Shown piece after piece: positions 16,695 through 25,627 of a stretch of 64,000 nucleotides of DNA; the first letter of the stretch is position 1, and every line of letters starts with the position of its first letter. The notes beneath the pieces are model-generated. The model made no database searches. It was not told the DNA's origin and saw only the letters and a program-made list of their open reading frames with translations. The position numbers and the translations under genes are program-made. The stretch lies in assembly GCF_000732325.1 (NCBI RefSeq), contig NZ_BBIW01000003.1, forward strand, positions 1 to 64,000, given 5' to 3'. This stretch comes from Paenibacillus sp. TCA20. Its GTDB lineage: Bacteria; Bacillota; Bacilli; Paenibacillales; Paenibacillaceae.

Positions 16695-17812
16695 ATCATA
16701 CGCATGACGGCCTGGGGAGATGCAGTGGATGTGGAATCGCACTGCAAACAGAACACCCTGAATTGCCGGGATATACTCCAATGAAAGCGCTGGATCGTGA
16801 TCCTGTAATCTGCCAGCGTTGTTTTCGTATAAAAAATTACAGCGAAGCTTCTTCCGTGACCGTTGATCAGGATGAATTTTTGAAGCTTCTCAGTAAGATC
16901 GGCGACAAGGATGCGCTCGTCATTCATATTGTAGATTTGTTCGATTTTGAAGGAAGCTTGATCTCGGCATTACAGCGTTTTGTAGGGAATAATCCTGTGC
17001 TTCTCGCGGTGAACAAAACAGATCTGCTGCCCAAAGTGACCAATTGGAACAAGGTACGCAACTGGGTGCAGCAGCAAGCCAAGGCTCAAGGGCTTCGTAC
17101 AGTGGATGTCGTACTCTGCAGTGCGAAACAGAATCAGGGGTTTGATTACTTGCTAGAAGCAGTGAATATGCATCGTGCAGATCGGGATGTATATGTTGTG
17201 GGTGCGACGAATGTAGGGAAGTCGACACTGATCAATCGATTGATTCGTGATTACAGTGATCTAGAGCAGGAGCTTACAACATCTAGATACCCTGGTACGA
17301 CACTTGATATGGTGCATATTCCACTCGATGATGGGGCTTCCATTATTGACACGCCGGGAATCGTGTATCCTTGGCGCTACAGTGAGCTTGTATCCCGTAA
17401 AGATCTGCAGGCGATCATGCCGGACAAACCGCTTAAACCGAGTGTATACCAATTGAACAGCGGCCAGTCCCTGTTTATTGGTGGACTTGCAAGGTTTGAT
17501 TTTATTGAAGGAGAGCATCAATCCTTCACTCTGTACACGAATAATACACTTAAGATTCATCGGACGAAGCTTGAAAAAGCGGACGAGCTGTTTGAGAATC
17601 ATGCAGGTGAATTGTTATCACCTCCAACACGTGAAGGTCTTGAGGAATTGCCGGAGTGGACGAGACATGACATCCGTATTTCCAAAGGCAGCCGCAGTGA
17701 TGTGTTCATCTCTGGTCTCGGCTGGATTAAAGTGAATGGGCAGACGGGTGCACTTGTCGCCGTTCATGCGCCTCGCGGAGTTCGTGTAATGGTTCGGCCA
17801 TCCTTGATCTAA
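16691..17812 (+). CDS. yqeH: Ribosome biogenesis GTPase YqeH
   Basis: A 373-residue circularly permuted GTPase. An N-terminal treble-clef zinc finger (CSGCG and CQRCF) comes first. G4 NKTD then precedes G1 GATNVGKST and G3 DTPG, the permuted order that defines the family. YqeH is needed for 30S subunit assembly. Length is normal and the ATG overlaps the yqeG stop (ATGA), so translation is coupled. Confidence 0.96.
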   Translation: MNHTHDGLGRCSGCGIALQTEHPELPGYTPMKALDRDPVICQRCFRIKNYSEASSVTVDQDEFLKLLSKIGDKDALVIHIVDLFDFEGSLISALQRFVGNNPVLLAVNKTDLLPKVTNWNKVRNWVQQQAKAQGLRTVDVVLCSAKQNQGFDYLLEAVNMHRADRDVYVVGATNVGKSTLINRLIRDYSDLEQELTTSRYPGTTLDMVHIPLDDGASIIDTPGIVYPWRYSELVSRKDLQAIMPDKPLKPSVYQLNSGQSLFIGGLARFDFIEGEHQSFTLYTNNTLKIHRTKLEKADELFENHAGELLSPPTREGLEELPEWTRHDIRISKGSRSDVFISGLGWIKVNGQTGALVAVHAPRGVRVMVRPSLI

Positions 17813-17870
17813 TCGAGCTGCAGCCTGGAGCTGTGTGCCTTAAGAGTTTCATGGGAGGAAGGAATAAACT

Positions 17871-18740
17871 ATGAACTTGACGACAGAGCTTGCCCGCCCC
17901 GTCAGCGGGTATTATCTTCTTGGTGTTATCGGGAATCCCATTGCCCATAGCAAATCTCCTGCAATGCATAACGCTGCACTGCAGGAAGCCGGTGTGCAGG
18001 GGGCCTATGTTCCGTTGCATGTGGAGACGGATCAGCTCCAGGCAGCCGTAATGGGAATGAAGGCGATGAATTTCCGCGGATTCAATGTGACGATTCCGCA
18101 CAAAGTGGATATCCTATCCTATATGGACGAACTGGATGATAGTGCCCGGTTCATCGGTGCAGTAAATACGGTGGTAATCGAGCAGGGGCGGCTCATCGGG
18201 TATAATACAGACGGTGTCGGCTATGTGCGTTCCTTGAAGGAGGAAGCAGTTTCTACGATTGAAGGCAAGCATGTGGTTGTCATTGGGGCTGGCGGAGCCG
18301 CACGCGGAATCGTTTATGCTCTTCTATTGGAACGGCCTCAGTCTTTGACCATTCTCAATCGCACAGCGGAGAAGGCGGAAGAGCTGGCCAAGGATTTTAA
18401 GGTGCTCGGCAATGTTAATGGGTATAGTATAGATAGCGCGGAACAGGTATTGGCACAGGCCGATATCTTAATTAACACAACATCAGTAGGTATGCATCCT
18501 CATACGGATCAAACCCCGGTCAGCATCCAGCATATCCCTGAAGGGATCGTCGTCAGTGATCTCATCTATAACCCGCTGGAAACCAAATTGCTGACAGACA
18601 GCAAGCACAAAAATTGCATTACTCACGGTGGTCTCGGCATGTTTGTATATCAAGGTGCTATTGCGTTTGAGCACTGGCTGCACGTACAGGCACCTGTAGA
18701 AGCGATGCGCAGGGCAGTTCTCGCCAGCTTTACCTCGTGA
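17871..18740 (+). CDS. aroE: Shikimate dehydrogenase (NADP+)
   Basis: The 289-residue enzyme reduces 3-dehydroshikimate to shikimate in the chorismate pathway. It has the substrate site GNPIAHSKSPAMHNA (about 21-35), the catalytic Lys in NVTIPHKVD, Asn/Asp in NTDGVGY, the Rossmann glycine motif GAGGAARG, and NRTAEKAEEL contacting NADP+. It lies in the yqe operon exactly as aroD/aroE does in Bacillus. GGGAGGA precedes the ATG. Confidence 0.97.
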   Translation: MNLTTELARPVSGYYLLGVIGNPIAHSKSPAMHNAALQEAGVQGAYVPLHVETDQLQAAVMGMKAMNFRGFNVTIPHKVDILSYMDELDDSARFIGAVNTVVIEQGRLIGYNTDGVGYVRSLKEEAVSTIEGKHVVVIGAGGAARGIVYALLLERPQSLTILNRTAEKAEELAKDFKVLGNVNGYSIDSAEQVLAQADILINTTSVGMHPHTDQTPVSIQHIPEGIVVSDLIYNPLETKLLTDSKHKNCITHGGLGMFVYQGAIAFEHWLHVQAPVEAMRRAVLASFTS

Positions 18741-18779
18741 GTTGATGATAACGAAATGAAAGTTTAAGGAGCAAATATA

Positions 18780-19073
18780 ATGACGTTAACTGGAAAACAA
18801 AAAAGATATCTTCGTTCACAGGCCCACCACTTGGACCCTGTTTTTCAAATCGGCAAAGGCGGTACTAATGAGCATCTGTTCCGTCATATTGAAGAAGCGA
18901 TTGAGAAGCGCGAGCTGATGAAGATCTCCATACTTAATAACAATCTGGATGACAAGCACGAAATTGCAGAAGAGCTGGCAGAACGTACGGGCAGCGAAAT
19001 TGTGCAGATTATCGGTAACACGATTACACTGTACAAAGAATCGCGTGATAACAAGCAAATCGTACTTCCGTAA
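18780..19073 (+). CDS. yhbY: Ribosome assembly RNA-binding protein YhbY (YqeI)
   Basis: A 97-residue CRM-domain protein: LTGKQKRYLRSQAHHLDPV, then QIGKGGTNE, the GxxG loop that contacts RNA, and the C-terminal IGNTITLYKES. The family associates with pre-50S particles. AAGGAG upstream of the ATG; normal length and position. Confidence 0.96.
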   Translation: MTLTGKQKRYLRSQAHHLDPVFQIGKGGTNEHLFRHIEEAIEKRELMKISILNNNLDDKHEIAEELAERTGSEIVQIIGNTITLYKESRDNKQIVLP

Positions 19074-19117
19074 CGCATACGAAGACAGCGAGTACAGTAC
19101 AAAAAGGAGTTCACTGC

Positions 19118-19711
19118 ATGAAAGTTGGAATTATGGGCGGAACATTTGATCCGATTCATATGGGACATTTGATGGCAGCGGAGGCGGTTAAGGATGCGTA
19201 TAAGCTGGATGAAATCTGGTTTATGCCATCTCATATTCCGCCGCATAAGCATGCCGCAGGTGCTACCGGAGAGCAGAGACTCGAGATGACGAATCTTGCG
19301 ACTGAAGAGTACGAGGATTATCGAGTGCTTGATGTCGAAATCGAACGCGGCGGCGTATCCTATACCATAGATACCATGGAGATCATTCGAAGACAGCATC
19401 CTGACATCGAACTGTATTTTATTATTGGAGCGGATATGGTCAATTATTTGTCACGATGGGAACGAATCGAAGATCTGACGAGGCTGGTCACATTTATAGG
19501 AGTAGGCCGCCCGGGCTTTGAGCTGCATCTCGATGATTTGCCTGATTTCTTACAGGAGCATGTGCTTCATGCCGACATGCCGCAGGTCGAAATTTCATCA
19601 ACAGGGATTAGACGCAGGCTGGCGAAGGGAAGATCGGTTCGGTTTATGGTACCCAAAGCGGTGCTTGATTATATTACAAGGAGCGGATTGTATGCAGCAG
19701 AGCCGAGATGA
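19118..19711 (+). CDS. nadD: Nicotinate-nucleotide adenylyltransferase
   Basis: The 197-residue enzyme makes deamido-NAD from nicotinate mononucleotide and ATP. The nucleotidyltransferase signature GGTFDPIHMGHL is at the N-terminus and ISSTGIRRRLAKGRS near the end. AAAGGAG precedes the ATG. It overlaps yqeK by 20 bp. Confidence 0.97.
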   Translation: MKVGIMGGTFDPIHMGHLMAAEAVKDAYKLDEIWFMPSHIPPHKHAAGATGEQRLEMTNLATEEYEDYRVLDVEIERGGVSYTIDTMEIIRRQHPDIELYFIIGADMVNYLSRWERIEDLTRLVTFIGVGRPGFELHLDDLPDFLQEHVLHADMPQVEISSTGIRRRLAKGRSVRFMVPKAVLDYITRSGLYAAEPR

Positions 19712-20294
19712 TCTGATTAAGGCCGTATCTGAGCAAATGCCGCCACAGCGCTGGAAACATACACAAGGAGTCATGGAAACAGCGGTAATATTGGCAGAAC
19801 GCTTTGGTGCTGATCCCCGTAAAGCCGATCTGGCTGCCATTCTGCACGATGTTGCAAAGTACTGGCCGGTTAATGAAATGGAGAAGGTTATTCGGGAAAA
19901 TGGACTGAATCAGGACCTTCTTCTGCACGACAAACAGCTGTGGCACTCTGAGGTCGGAGCTTTTGTTGCCGAACGGGACTATGGGGTGACGGATTCAGAG
20001 GTGCTGAATGCGATCAAATGGCATACCTCTGGAAGAGTCAACATGTCTCTCTTGGATAAGGTGGTGTGTCTGGCGGACTATATAGAGCCGGGGCGTGATT
20101 TTCCGGGGGTGCATAATATTCGCGAATTGGCGGAGCATAGCCTTGAGGAAGCACTTCTCGCTGGCTTTGACGGCACCATAACACATCTGATTTCATTAAA
20201 AAAAGTGATTTACCCTTTAACCTTATTTACGCGTAATGATCTTATTGCTCAATTAAAAGTATCACAAAATTTTACGAATCCAATTGGAGGTTGA
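19692..20294 (+). CDS. yqeK: HD-domain phosphohydrolase YqeK (Ap4A hydrolase)
   Basis: The 200-residue HD-domain protein has His in WKHTQGVMETA, the His-Asp pair in LHDVAKYW, and Asp in VVCLADYIE. Members of the family hydrolyse diadenosine tetraphosphate to two ADP. The frame is open far upstream inside nadD, but the ATG at 19692 has AAGGAG 8 bp before it and starts at the conserved N-terminus. The 20-bp overlap with nadD implies coupled translation. Confidence 0.94.
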   Translation: MQQSRDDLIKAVSEQMPPQRWKHTQGVMETAVILAERFGADPRKADLAAILHDVAKYWPVNEMEKVIRENGLNQDLLLHDKQLWHSEVGAFVAERDYGVTDSEVLNAIKWHTSGRVNMSLLDKVVCLADYIEPGRDFPGVHNIRELAEHSLEEALLAGFDGTITHLISLKKVIYPLTLFTRNDLIAQLKVSQNFTNPIGG

Positions 20295-20297
20295 TCC

Positions 20298-20645
20298 ATG
20301 ACAGTATCATCTAACGAATTGCTTCAAATGGCGATGGATGCGGCAGACGATAAGAAAGCAATGAACATTGTTGCTCTGGACCTTAGAGGTATTTCTTTGG
20401 TCGCTGATTACTTTGTCATTTGTCACGGTAACTCAGATACCCAGGTTCAGGCGATCGCGACAGAAGTTCGTAAACGTGCGCAAGAAAAGAACGTAAAAAT
20501 TAACGGAATCGAAGGCATGAACTCCGCCCGCTGGGTTTTGATGGACCTTGGGGATGTCGTTGTTCATGTATTCCATCGCGATGAACGCGAGTATTATAAT
20601 ATTGAAAGACTTTGGTCTGATGCCAAAGTGGTGAATACGGTATGA
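20298..20645 (+). CDS. rsfS: Ribosomal silencing factor RsfS
   Basis: A 115-residue Iojap/RsfS protein with DYFVICHGNSDTQVQAIA and GDVVVHVFHRDEREYYNIERLW. It binds ribosomal protein L14 and blocks subunit joining when nutrients are short. It starts 3 bp after yqeK with GGAGGTTG and overlaps the next gene by 4 bp. Confidence 0.97.
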   Translation: MTVSSNELLQMAMDAADDKKAMNIVALDLRGISLVADYFVICHGNSDTQVQAIATEVRKRAQEKNVKINGIEGMNSARWVLMDLGDVVVHVFHRDEREYYNIERLWSDAKVVNTV

Positions 20646-21538
20646 GTTTAATTGCAGGCACGGTCGTTACCCTCCCGGTCGCTCGGGAAGTGTCGCCGTA
20701 CGGGTATTTTTTGACAACGGGCAGCGAGGATGTACTGCTGCATTATACAGAGCTGACACGCGAGATTAAGGTAGATGAGCAGCTGGAAGTATTTATTTTT
20801 TACGATACAGAGGATCGCCTGGCGGCTACGATGAAGAAGCCTTTCCTAACCTTAGGTGAGATGGCAAAGCTGGTGGTGGCAGACGTTCATCCACGACTAG
20901 GATGTTTTCTCGAAATGGGGCTGGGCCGCCAATTGCTGCTGCCGATCCGCGAATTGCCGGAAATGAAAGAACTTCATCCTCAGGTTGGCGATGAGGTTTT
21001 TGTTATGATGGAGCATGACAAGCAGGGCCGGCTTCGGGCCAAATTGGCCGGGGAGCGCGAGCTTGCACCACTGGCCTTTCATGCGCCGACGAGCTGGATG
21101 AATGAGTGGGTTGAAGCTACGGTGTACAAGCCGCTGCAGATGGGTACCTTTGTCCTGGTGCATGGCGGTGTACTTGGCTTCGGCGCAATCGGGATGATTC
21201 ATTCTTCCGAGCGAAGCCGTCTATTGAGACTGGGTGAAACGGTGAGAGCACGGGTTACGCTGGTGCGAGAGGATGGCCGGGTGAACCTGGGTATGGCTCC
21301 GCGTAAAGAGATTGGAAGAACCGAGGATTCGGATCGAATTCTAGCCTTTCTGAAGGAGCGCCCAAATGGAGCGATGCCTTATTCCGATCAGACTCCACCG
21401 GACATCATTAAGTCCAAATTCGGCATCAGCAAGTCTGCATTTAAGCGCGCGATTGGGAAGCTGATGAAGGATGGACTCGTGACGCAAAAAGAGAACTGGA
21501 CTTACCTTGCAGGTCACGAGGATAAGCCAGCTGAATAG
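20642..21538 (+). CDS. cvfB: CvfB-family S1-type RNA-binding protein
   Basis: The 298-residue protein has three or four S1-like beta-barrel repeats (for example LPVAREVSPYGYFLTTG and LGCFLEMGLGRQLLLPI). A C-terminal winged-helix follows (SKFGISKSAFKRAIGKLMKDGLV compressed here to its ends, about residues 250-280). This is the CvfB (YitL) layout. CvfB affects virulence gene expression and RNA stability in staphylococci; the role here is unknown. It overlaps rsfS (ATGA), placing it inside the yqe operon, between rsfS and yqeM, which are adjacent in B. subtilis. Confidence 0.9.
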   Translation: MSLIAGTVVTLPVAREVSPYGYFLTTGSEDVLLHYTELTREIKVDEQLEVFIFYDTEDRLAATMKKPFLTLGEMAKLVVADVHPRLGCFLEMGLGRQLLLPIRELPEMKELHPQVGDEVFVMMEHDKQGRLRAKLAGERELAPLAFHAPTSWMNEWVEATVYKPLQMGTFVLVHGGVLGFGAIGMIHSSERSRLLRLGETVRARVTLVREDGRVNLGMAPRKEIGRTEDSDRILAFLKERPNGAMPYSDQTPPDIIKSKFGISKSAFKRAIGKLMKDGLVTQKENWTYLAGHEDKPAE

Positions 21539-21623
21539 AGAGATAGCTGACTTTATAAGTAGCCCTCTTGTCCTGGGTAAATTGCGTTAAATTTATGATT
21601 TTGATTTTTATGAATTGTGATCT

Positions 21624-21666
21624 TGCATGATTCGAGTGAAGCGAAGCTTTCACACTAAATCATGTA
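21624..21666. other. Two-tier stem-loop downstream of cvfB
   Basis: TGCATGATT (21624-21632) pairs with AATCATGTA (21658-21666) with one wobble. Inside it, GTGAA (21636-21640) pairs with TTCAC (21649-21653). There is no T-run behind it, so it is not an ordinary terminator. It opens a 500-bp stretch without genes (21539-22062). Confidence 0.5.
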
Positions 21667-21677
21667 CGGGTGTTTAT

Positions 21678-21756
21678 GGGTGCTCCTGCCTCTAAACATA
21701 GAGGCAGGAGCACCCACCCTTTTTGCCCCCGTCTTGGGTGCAAAAAGGGTTTTTTA
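21678..21756 (+). terminator. Tandem hairpins: operon terminator after cvfB
   Basis: A perfect 15-bp inverted repeat (21678-21692 with 21701-21715) is followed directly by a second stem (ACCCTTTTTGC at 21716 with GCAAAAAGGGT ending near 21750) and a T-run to 21756. The second hairpin has the layout of an intrinsic terminator. Confidence 0.75.
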
Positions 21757-21826
21757 ATAAGCGAGCCTGATTTCGGCAGATGCGGAATAAGGGAGTTTAA
21801 TTCCTCTGTGAACAAGCAAACGACTA

Positions 21827-21947
21827 TTTGAAAAAAATGAGTTCACGTGGTAGTGAGCTTTTTGGATGAAGAACGACTTTTGACGAAGTCAACCGGAGAG
21901 ATTCAGCCAAAAAGCGAACGCAGCGCGACCTTATCATCTTTTTCAAA
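21827..21947. ncRNA. Candidate structured RNA, three nested stems
   Basis: The outer stem TTTGAAAAA (21827-21835) pairs with TTTTTCAAA (21939-21947). The middle stem 21857-21870 pairs with 21902-21915, with 13 pairs and one mismatch (core GCTTTTTGG with CCAAAAAGC). The inner hairpin is TTGAC-GAA-GTCAA (21880-21892). No reading frame fits. The strand is unknown since stems are symmetric. It does not match a riboswitch class that I recognise. Confidence 0.4.
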
Positions 21948-22062
21948 TTTTTTCTTGCTCCACTTACAGAATTAATGTCCCTCATAAGTAATCAGCTGAG
22001 CTCATCTCGATTATTAACTCAAACTTTTTACACTAAGTTTTCATATGAAAGTGGTGTCAAAC

Positions 22063-22839
22063 ATGTCCTATCGGAAATTTGCCTATGTATACGACGAACT
22101 TATGGAAGATATGCCCTATCCGGATTGGCTGCGGTTTGCTAGAACAGCTTGGGAGAAGCATGGCATACCAAAAAGCATTGTCGAGCTCGGCTGCGGCACC
22201 GGTTCGATTACGATCCCGCTTGTTAAATCGGGCTTTGAAGTGACAGGCATCGATCTATCTGCAGATATGCTGTCTGTTGCCCGGCAGAAGCTGGACGAGT
22301 CACCGCAAGGGAACCGCTTTTTCCGAGAAGGTACCATTCGCTGGGTTCAGCAGGATATGCGGGATTGGGAGCTGCCGGAGCAGGCAGACACGGTCATCTC
22401 TTTTTGTGACAGTATCAATTATTTGCTCAAAGAAGAAGATATCGTAAGGACCTTCCAAAAAACCTATGCCGGCCTTAAGCCGGGCGGAGTATTCCTGTTT
22501 GATGTACACCATCCGAATACGTTTGTTCGTTATGATGAGGAGCAGCCCTTTGTGCTTGATGAAAAATCAATTTCTTACATATGGACCTGTGACTTCCATC
22601 GTCCCACGTATGAGATTGAGCACCATCTCAGCATTTTTACACGAGCCGAAGAGAGTGGACGGGATATGTACCGTCGATTCGAAGAGATTCATAATCAAAG
22701 GGCGTATGATCCGGTGTGGATGCAGCTGGAGCTGCACAAGGCAGGCTTCTCAGATGTACAGATTTATGCTGATTTTGAATGGAAGCCTGCAGGGGAAGAC
22801 GCTTCGCGGTTATTTTTCGTTGCAGTTAAGCCTCTATGA
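22063..22839 (+). CDS. yqeM: Class I SAM-dependent methyltransferase YqeM
   Basis: The 258-residue protein begins SYRKFAYVYDELM, as YqeM does. It has the SAM-binding motif I VELGCGTGSITIPL, motif II GIDLSADML, and the post-motif DSINYLL. The substrate is unknown. The frame could start at ATG 22045, but the family N-terminus fits the ATG at 22063. It is the usual downstream neighbour of rsfS, here separated by cvfB and a gene-free stretch, so it is probably transcribed on its own. Confidence 0.9.
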   Translation: MSYRKFAYVYDELMEDMPYPDWLRFARTAWEKHGIPKSIVELGCGTGSITIPLVKSGFEVTGIDLSADMLSVARQKLDESPQGNRFFREGTIRWVQQDMRDWELPEQADTVISFCDSINYLLKEEDIVRTFQKTYAGLKPGGVFLFDVHHPNTFVRYDEEQPFVLDEKSISYIWTCDFHRPTYEIEHHLSIFTRAEESGRDMYRRFEEIHNQRAYDPVWMQLELHKAGFSDVQIYADFEWKPAGEDASRLFFVAVKPL

Positions 22840-22943
22840 TAAAATAGGGAGTATTCCATCATCTAGCGAGGGTTCCTTCAATAGGAGTCCTCGTATTTTT
22901 GTCTTAAGCTGCCTTGATCTGCTGAGGAAACGGAGGGAGTACC

Positions 22944-24698
22944 TTGTTTGAACTGCTGATTACAATGACGGAGCGTATTGGTATCATCGTAACGATTGCG
23001 TTTATCGTATCCCGGCTGCGTTTTTTTCGGACCATGCTGAGCTTGGACAAGCTGACTTCCGTTCAACAGGTGCAAGCGGTGCTGGTGTTTGGTGTACTGG
23101 GTATCATCGGAACCTATACCGGACTTACCGTACATCCTGATTCATTGGCCCTCAACAAATGGATGCTTGAGGTATCTCAGGAGGAAGCCATCGCTAATTC
23201 CAGAGTCGTTGGCATCGTGATGGCTGGTCTCTTTGGTGGATGGAAGATTGGGCTAGGTGCCGGTTTGGTTGCCGGCCTGCACCGTTTTACCTTGGGAGGC
23301 TTTACTGGCCTTGCGTGCGGGCTTGCCACGATATTGGCTGGAATACTGGCAGGGGTATTTCGTAAGACAGGAGGACAGATCCGGTTCTCGAAAGCACTCA
23401 TCCTAGGAGCGGTCGCTGAATCCCTGCAAATGCTAATTATTCTGCTGCTGGCAAGACCTTTTGAGCAGGCACTCAGCCTAGTAGGGTATATCGGTCTTCC
23501 GATGATCGTTGCGAATGGAATCGGGTGTGCCCTCTTTTTACTTATTATCCGCTCTGTCGTTAACGAGGAGCAGAAGGCAGCTGCTCAGCAGGCACAGACT
23601 TCACTCCGTATTGCCCGTCAGACGCTCGGATATATGCGGCAGGGAATGAAGCTCAGATCAGCTGAAGCGGTATGCCGAATTCTGTTCAGTGAGGTTAAGG
23701 CCAGTGCTATCGCTATGACCGATCAGCATGTTATTCTGGCCCATATTGGAATCGGAGACGATCATCATGTGGCAGGACGGCCGCTGCAGACGGAGGTGAC
23801 CCGGCATGTGATTGAGCAGGGAGAAATGCTCATTGTAGACAACGAGGAGATTCATTGTCAGAAGCAGGGCTGTCCGCTCGGTGCAGCAGTCATAGGTCCG
23901 TTAAAACAGGGGGGCCAGACAGTGGGAACCCTGAAATTTTATTTTCGCAGCAAAAAGGATATAACCCATGTAACAACGGAGCTCATGTCTGGACTCACCA
24001 TGCTGCTAAGCTACCAGCTGGAAGCTGCCCAGCTGGCTGAAGCCAAAGAGCTCGCACGGGAGGCTGAAATTAAGACACTGCAGGCACAGATTCATCCTCA
24101 TTTCCTGTTCAACACGATGAACACGATTTTGTCATTAACGAGAATAGACGTGGACAAGGCTCGCAAGCTGCTTCGTAGCTTATCAGATTATATCCGCAAG
24201 AATCTGACAGCAGCCACCGCGGAACAATCGACGCTACTAGAAGAACTTCAGCATCTTCGCTCCTATTTAAATATCGAAGAAATAAGGTTTGAGGATAAGC
24301 TTACAGTTCATTATGATGTCAAGGAGTCCGCCCTGCAGGCCATGGTTCCGCCACTTACTTTGCAGCCGCTTGTGGAAAATTGTATCCGCCACGGCTTCCG
24401 TAACAGGACAGCACAGTGTGTTATCCACATCGAAATCACCGATGATCCCGTGACGGGTGTATCGGTGCTGATCAGAGATAATGGAGAAGGAATGAGAGAG
24501 GAACGGCTTAGTCAGCTTGGCACACAGAAGATAGAATCCTCAACAGGTACCGGGCTTGCAGTATATAACGTATCCCGTCGATTGACTCTGATGTATGGTA
24601 TCGGAGCTTCGCTAGAGATTAAGAGCAGTGAGCAAGCAGGCACGGAAGTGAAGTTCCTCATTCCACCAGCATCTGCAAGCGGGAGATCAGACCAATGA
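22944..24698 (+). CDS. LytS/YpdA-type sensor histidine kinase
   Basis: The 584-residue kinase has six or so membrane helices of the 5TM-5TMR LytS receptor type (1-200), including NKWMLEVSQEE and GLFGGWKIGLGAG. A GAF-like domain follows (about 225-350), then the LytS-type kinase core: phospho-acceptor His in IHPHFLFNTMNTI, N-box LQPLVENCIRHGF, and G-boxes IRDNGEGM and GTGLAVYNV. It starts with TTG at 22944, GGAGGG 7 bp upstream. The regulator gene follows 19 bp later, then a CstA transporter. Related systems sense pyruvate; the ligand here is inferred. Confidence 0.93.
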   Translation: MFELLITMTERIGIIVTIAFIVSRLRFFRTMLSLDKLTSVQQVQAVLVFGVLGIIGTYTGLTVHPDSLALNKWMLEVSQEEAIANSRVVGIVMAGLFGGWKIGLGAGLVAGLHRFTLGGFTGLACGLATILAGILAGVFRKTGGQIRFSKALILGAVAESLQMLIILLLARPFEQALSLVGYIGLPMIVANGIGCALFLLIIRSVVNEEQKAAAQQAQTSLRIARQTLGYMRQGMKLRSAEAVCRILFSEVKASAIAMTDQHVILAHIGIGDDHHVAGRPLQTEVTRHVIEQGEMLIVDNEEIHCQKQGCPLGAAVIGPLKQGGQTVGTLKFYFRSKKDITHVTTELMSGLTMLLSYQLEAAQLAEAKELAREAEIKTLQAQIHPHFLFNTMNTILSLTRIDVDKARKLLRSLSDYIRKNLTAATAEQSTLLEELQHLRSYLNIEEIRFEDKLTVHYDVKESALQAMVPPLTLQPLVENCIRHGFRNRTAQCVIHIEITDDPVTGVSVLIRDNGEGMREERLSQLGTQKIESSTGTGLAVYNVSRRLTLMYGIGASLEIKSSEQAGTEVKFLIPPASASGRSDQ

Positions 24699-24717
24699 AA
24701 GGCAGGGATCTTACCTA

Positions 24718-25461
24718 ATGACAGAGAGAATCAGAACTTTAATTGTGGACGATGAACGGTATAGCCGGGAAGAGCTTGCGTATCTATTGGCGCAATATTC
24801 CTCAGTTGAGCTAGTAGGAGAAGCAGAGTCGGGGGAGCAGGCGGTCATGAAGGCAATTCAACTGCAGCCTGATGTGGTATTTCTAGATGTTGAAATGCCC
24901 ATTATGAACGGACTGCAGGCCGCGGAAGCCATGATGAAGATGAAGAGCCCGCCAAAGATGGTGTTCGCAACGGCTTATCCTCAGTTCGGAGTGGATGCAT
25001 TTCAAGTCGAAGCGCTCGATTATCTGCTCAAGCCGATTGACGAAGAACGCATGGCTGAGACCGTCAAGAGATTGGAGAGAGCAATTCTTAGTCCACATCA
25101 GGAGTCATCATCTCCTGCGCAAATGAAGTCTAGTGGGAAGCTGTCCATCGAGGAAGAAGGAGAGATTCACTTTATTGACCCGGATGACATCATTTATCTA
25201 TCTCGTGAAGAGCCTTATACAAAGATTGTTACTGTCCATCAAGTGCATCAAGTTAAAACGCCGCTGAAGCACTTGGAGGCAAAGCTCAGGCTCTACCCGT
25301 TCTTTCGTATTCACAAGAGCTATATGGTTCACATGAAATATGTAAAAAGGCTGGTTCCGTGGTTCAATGGGGCATATCAGCTTGAACTGAAAGGAAGCAG
25401 TGAGCTGCTTGCCGTAAGCCGAAATTATGCAAAATCGTTCCGCGAAGCGATGGAATTATAA
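24718..25461 (+). CDS. LytTR-family response regulator
   Basis: The 247-residue regulator has a receiver domain (1-120) with acidic pair VDDE, phospho-Asp in VVFLDVEMP and Lys in LLKPI. A C-terminal LytTR DNA-binding domain follows (about 140-245) with HFIDPDDIIYLSREEPYTKI and FFRIHKSYMVHM. LytTR domains bind two direct repeats about two helical turns apart. Such a pair lies 23 bp behind this gene. It pairs with the upstream LytS-like kinase. Confidence 0.95.
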   Translation: MTERIRTLIVDDERYSREELAYLLAQYSSVELVGEAESGEQAVMKAIQLQPDVVFLDVEMPIMNGLQAAEAMMKMKSPPKMVFATAYPQFGVDAFQVEALDYLLKPIDEERMAETVKRLERAILSPHQESSSPAQMKSSGKLSIEEEGEIHFIDPDDIIYLSREEPYTKIVTVHQVHQVKTPLKHLEAKLRLYPFFRIHKSYMVHMKYVKRLVPWFNGAYQLELKGSSELLAVSRNYAKSFREAMEL

Positions 25462-25483
25462 CAGAGCCGGGATCTTCATTCAT

Positions 25484-25514
25484 TGCATTTCATCACATGT
25501 CTGATGCACTTCAT
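25484..25514 (+). promoter_or_regulatory. Candidate LytTR operator upstream of cstA
   Basis: TGCATTTCAT (25484-25493), an 11-bp spacer, and TGCACTTCAT (25505-25514): a direct repeat with 21-bp periodicity. The E. coli YpdB site, as I recall it, is GGCATTTCAT repeated with the same 11-bp spacer, so both sequence and spacing agree. It lies between the regulator gene and the transporter start. Confidence 0.7.
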
Positions 25515-25563
25515 AGCAGATTTAATGCGTCTTGTCTCAAGATTACGACATGTTAATCGTAAA

Positions 25564-25594
25564 TTGCCCCTTCGCTTGCTCATTTAATTATAAT
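25564..25594 (+). promoter_or_regulatory. Possible promoter of cstA
   Basis: TATAAT at 25589-25594, with the best upstream hexamer TTGCCC at 25564-25569 (19-bp spacer). A poor -35 is what one expects of an activated promoter. The operator ends 74 bp upstream of the -10. Confidence 0.45.
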
Positions 25595-25627
25595 GAATGT
25601 AAGCGATTTCATAAGGAGGCGGTAATT

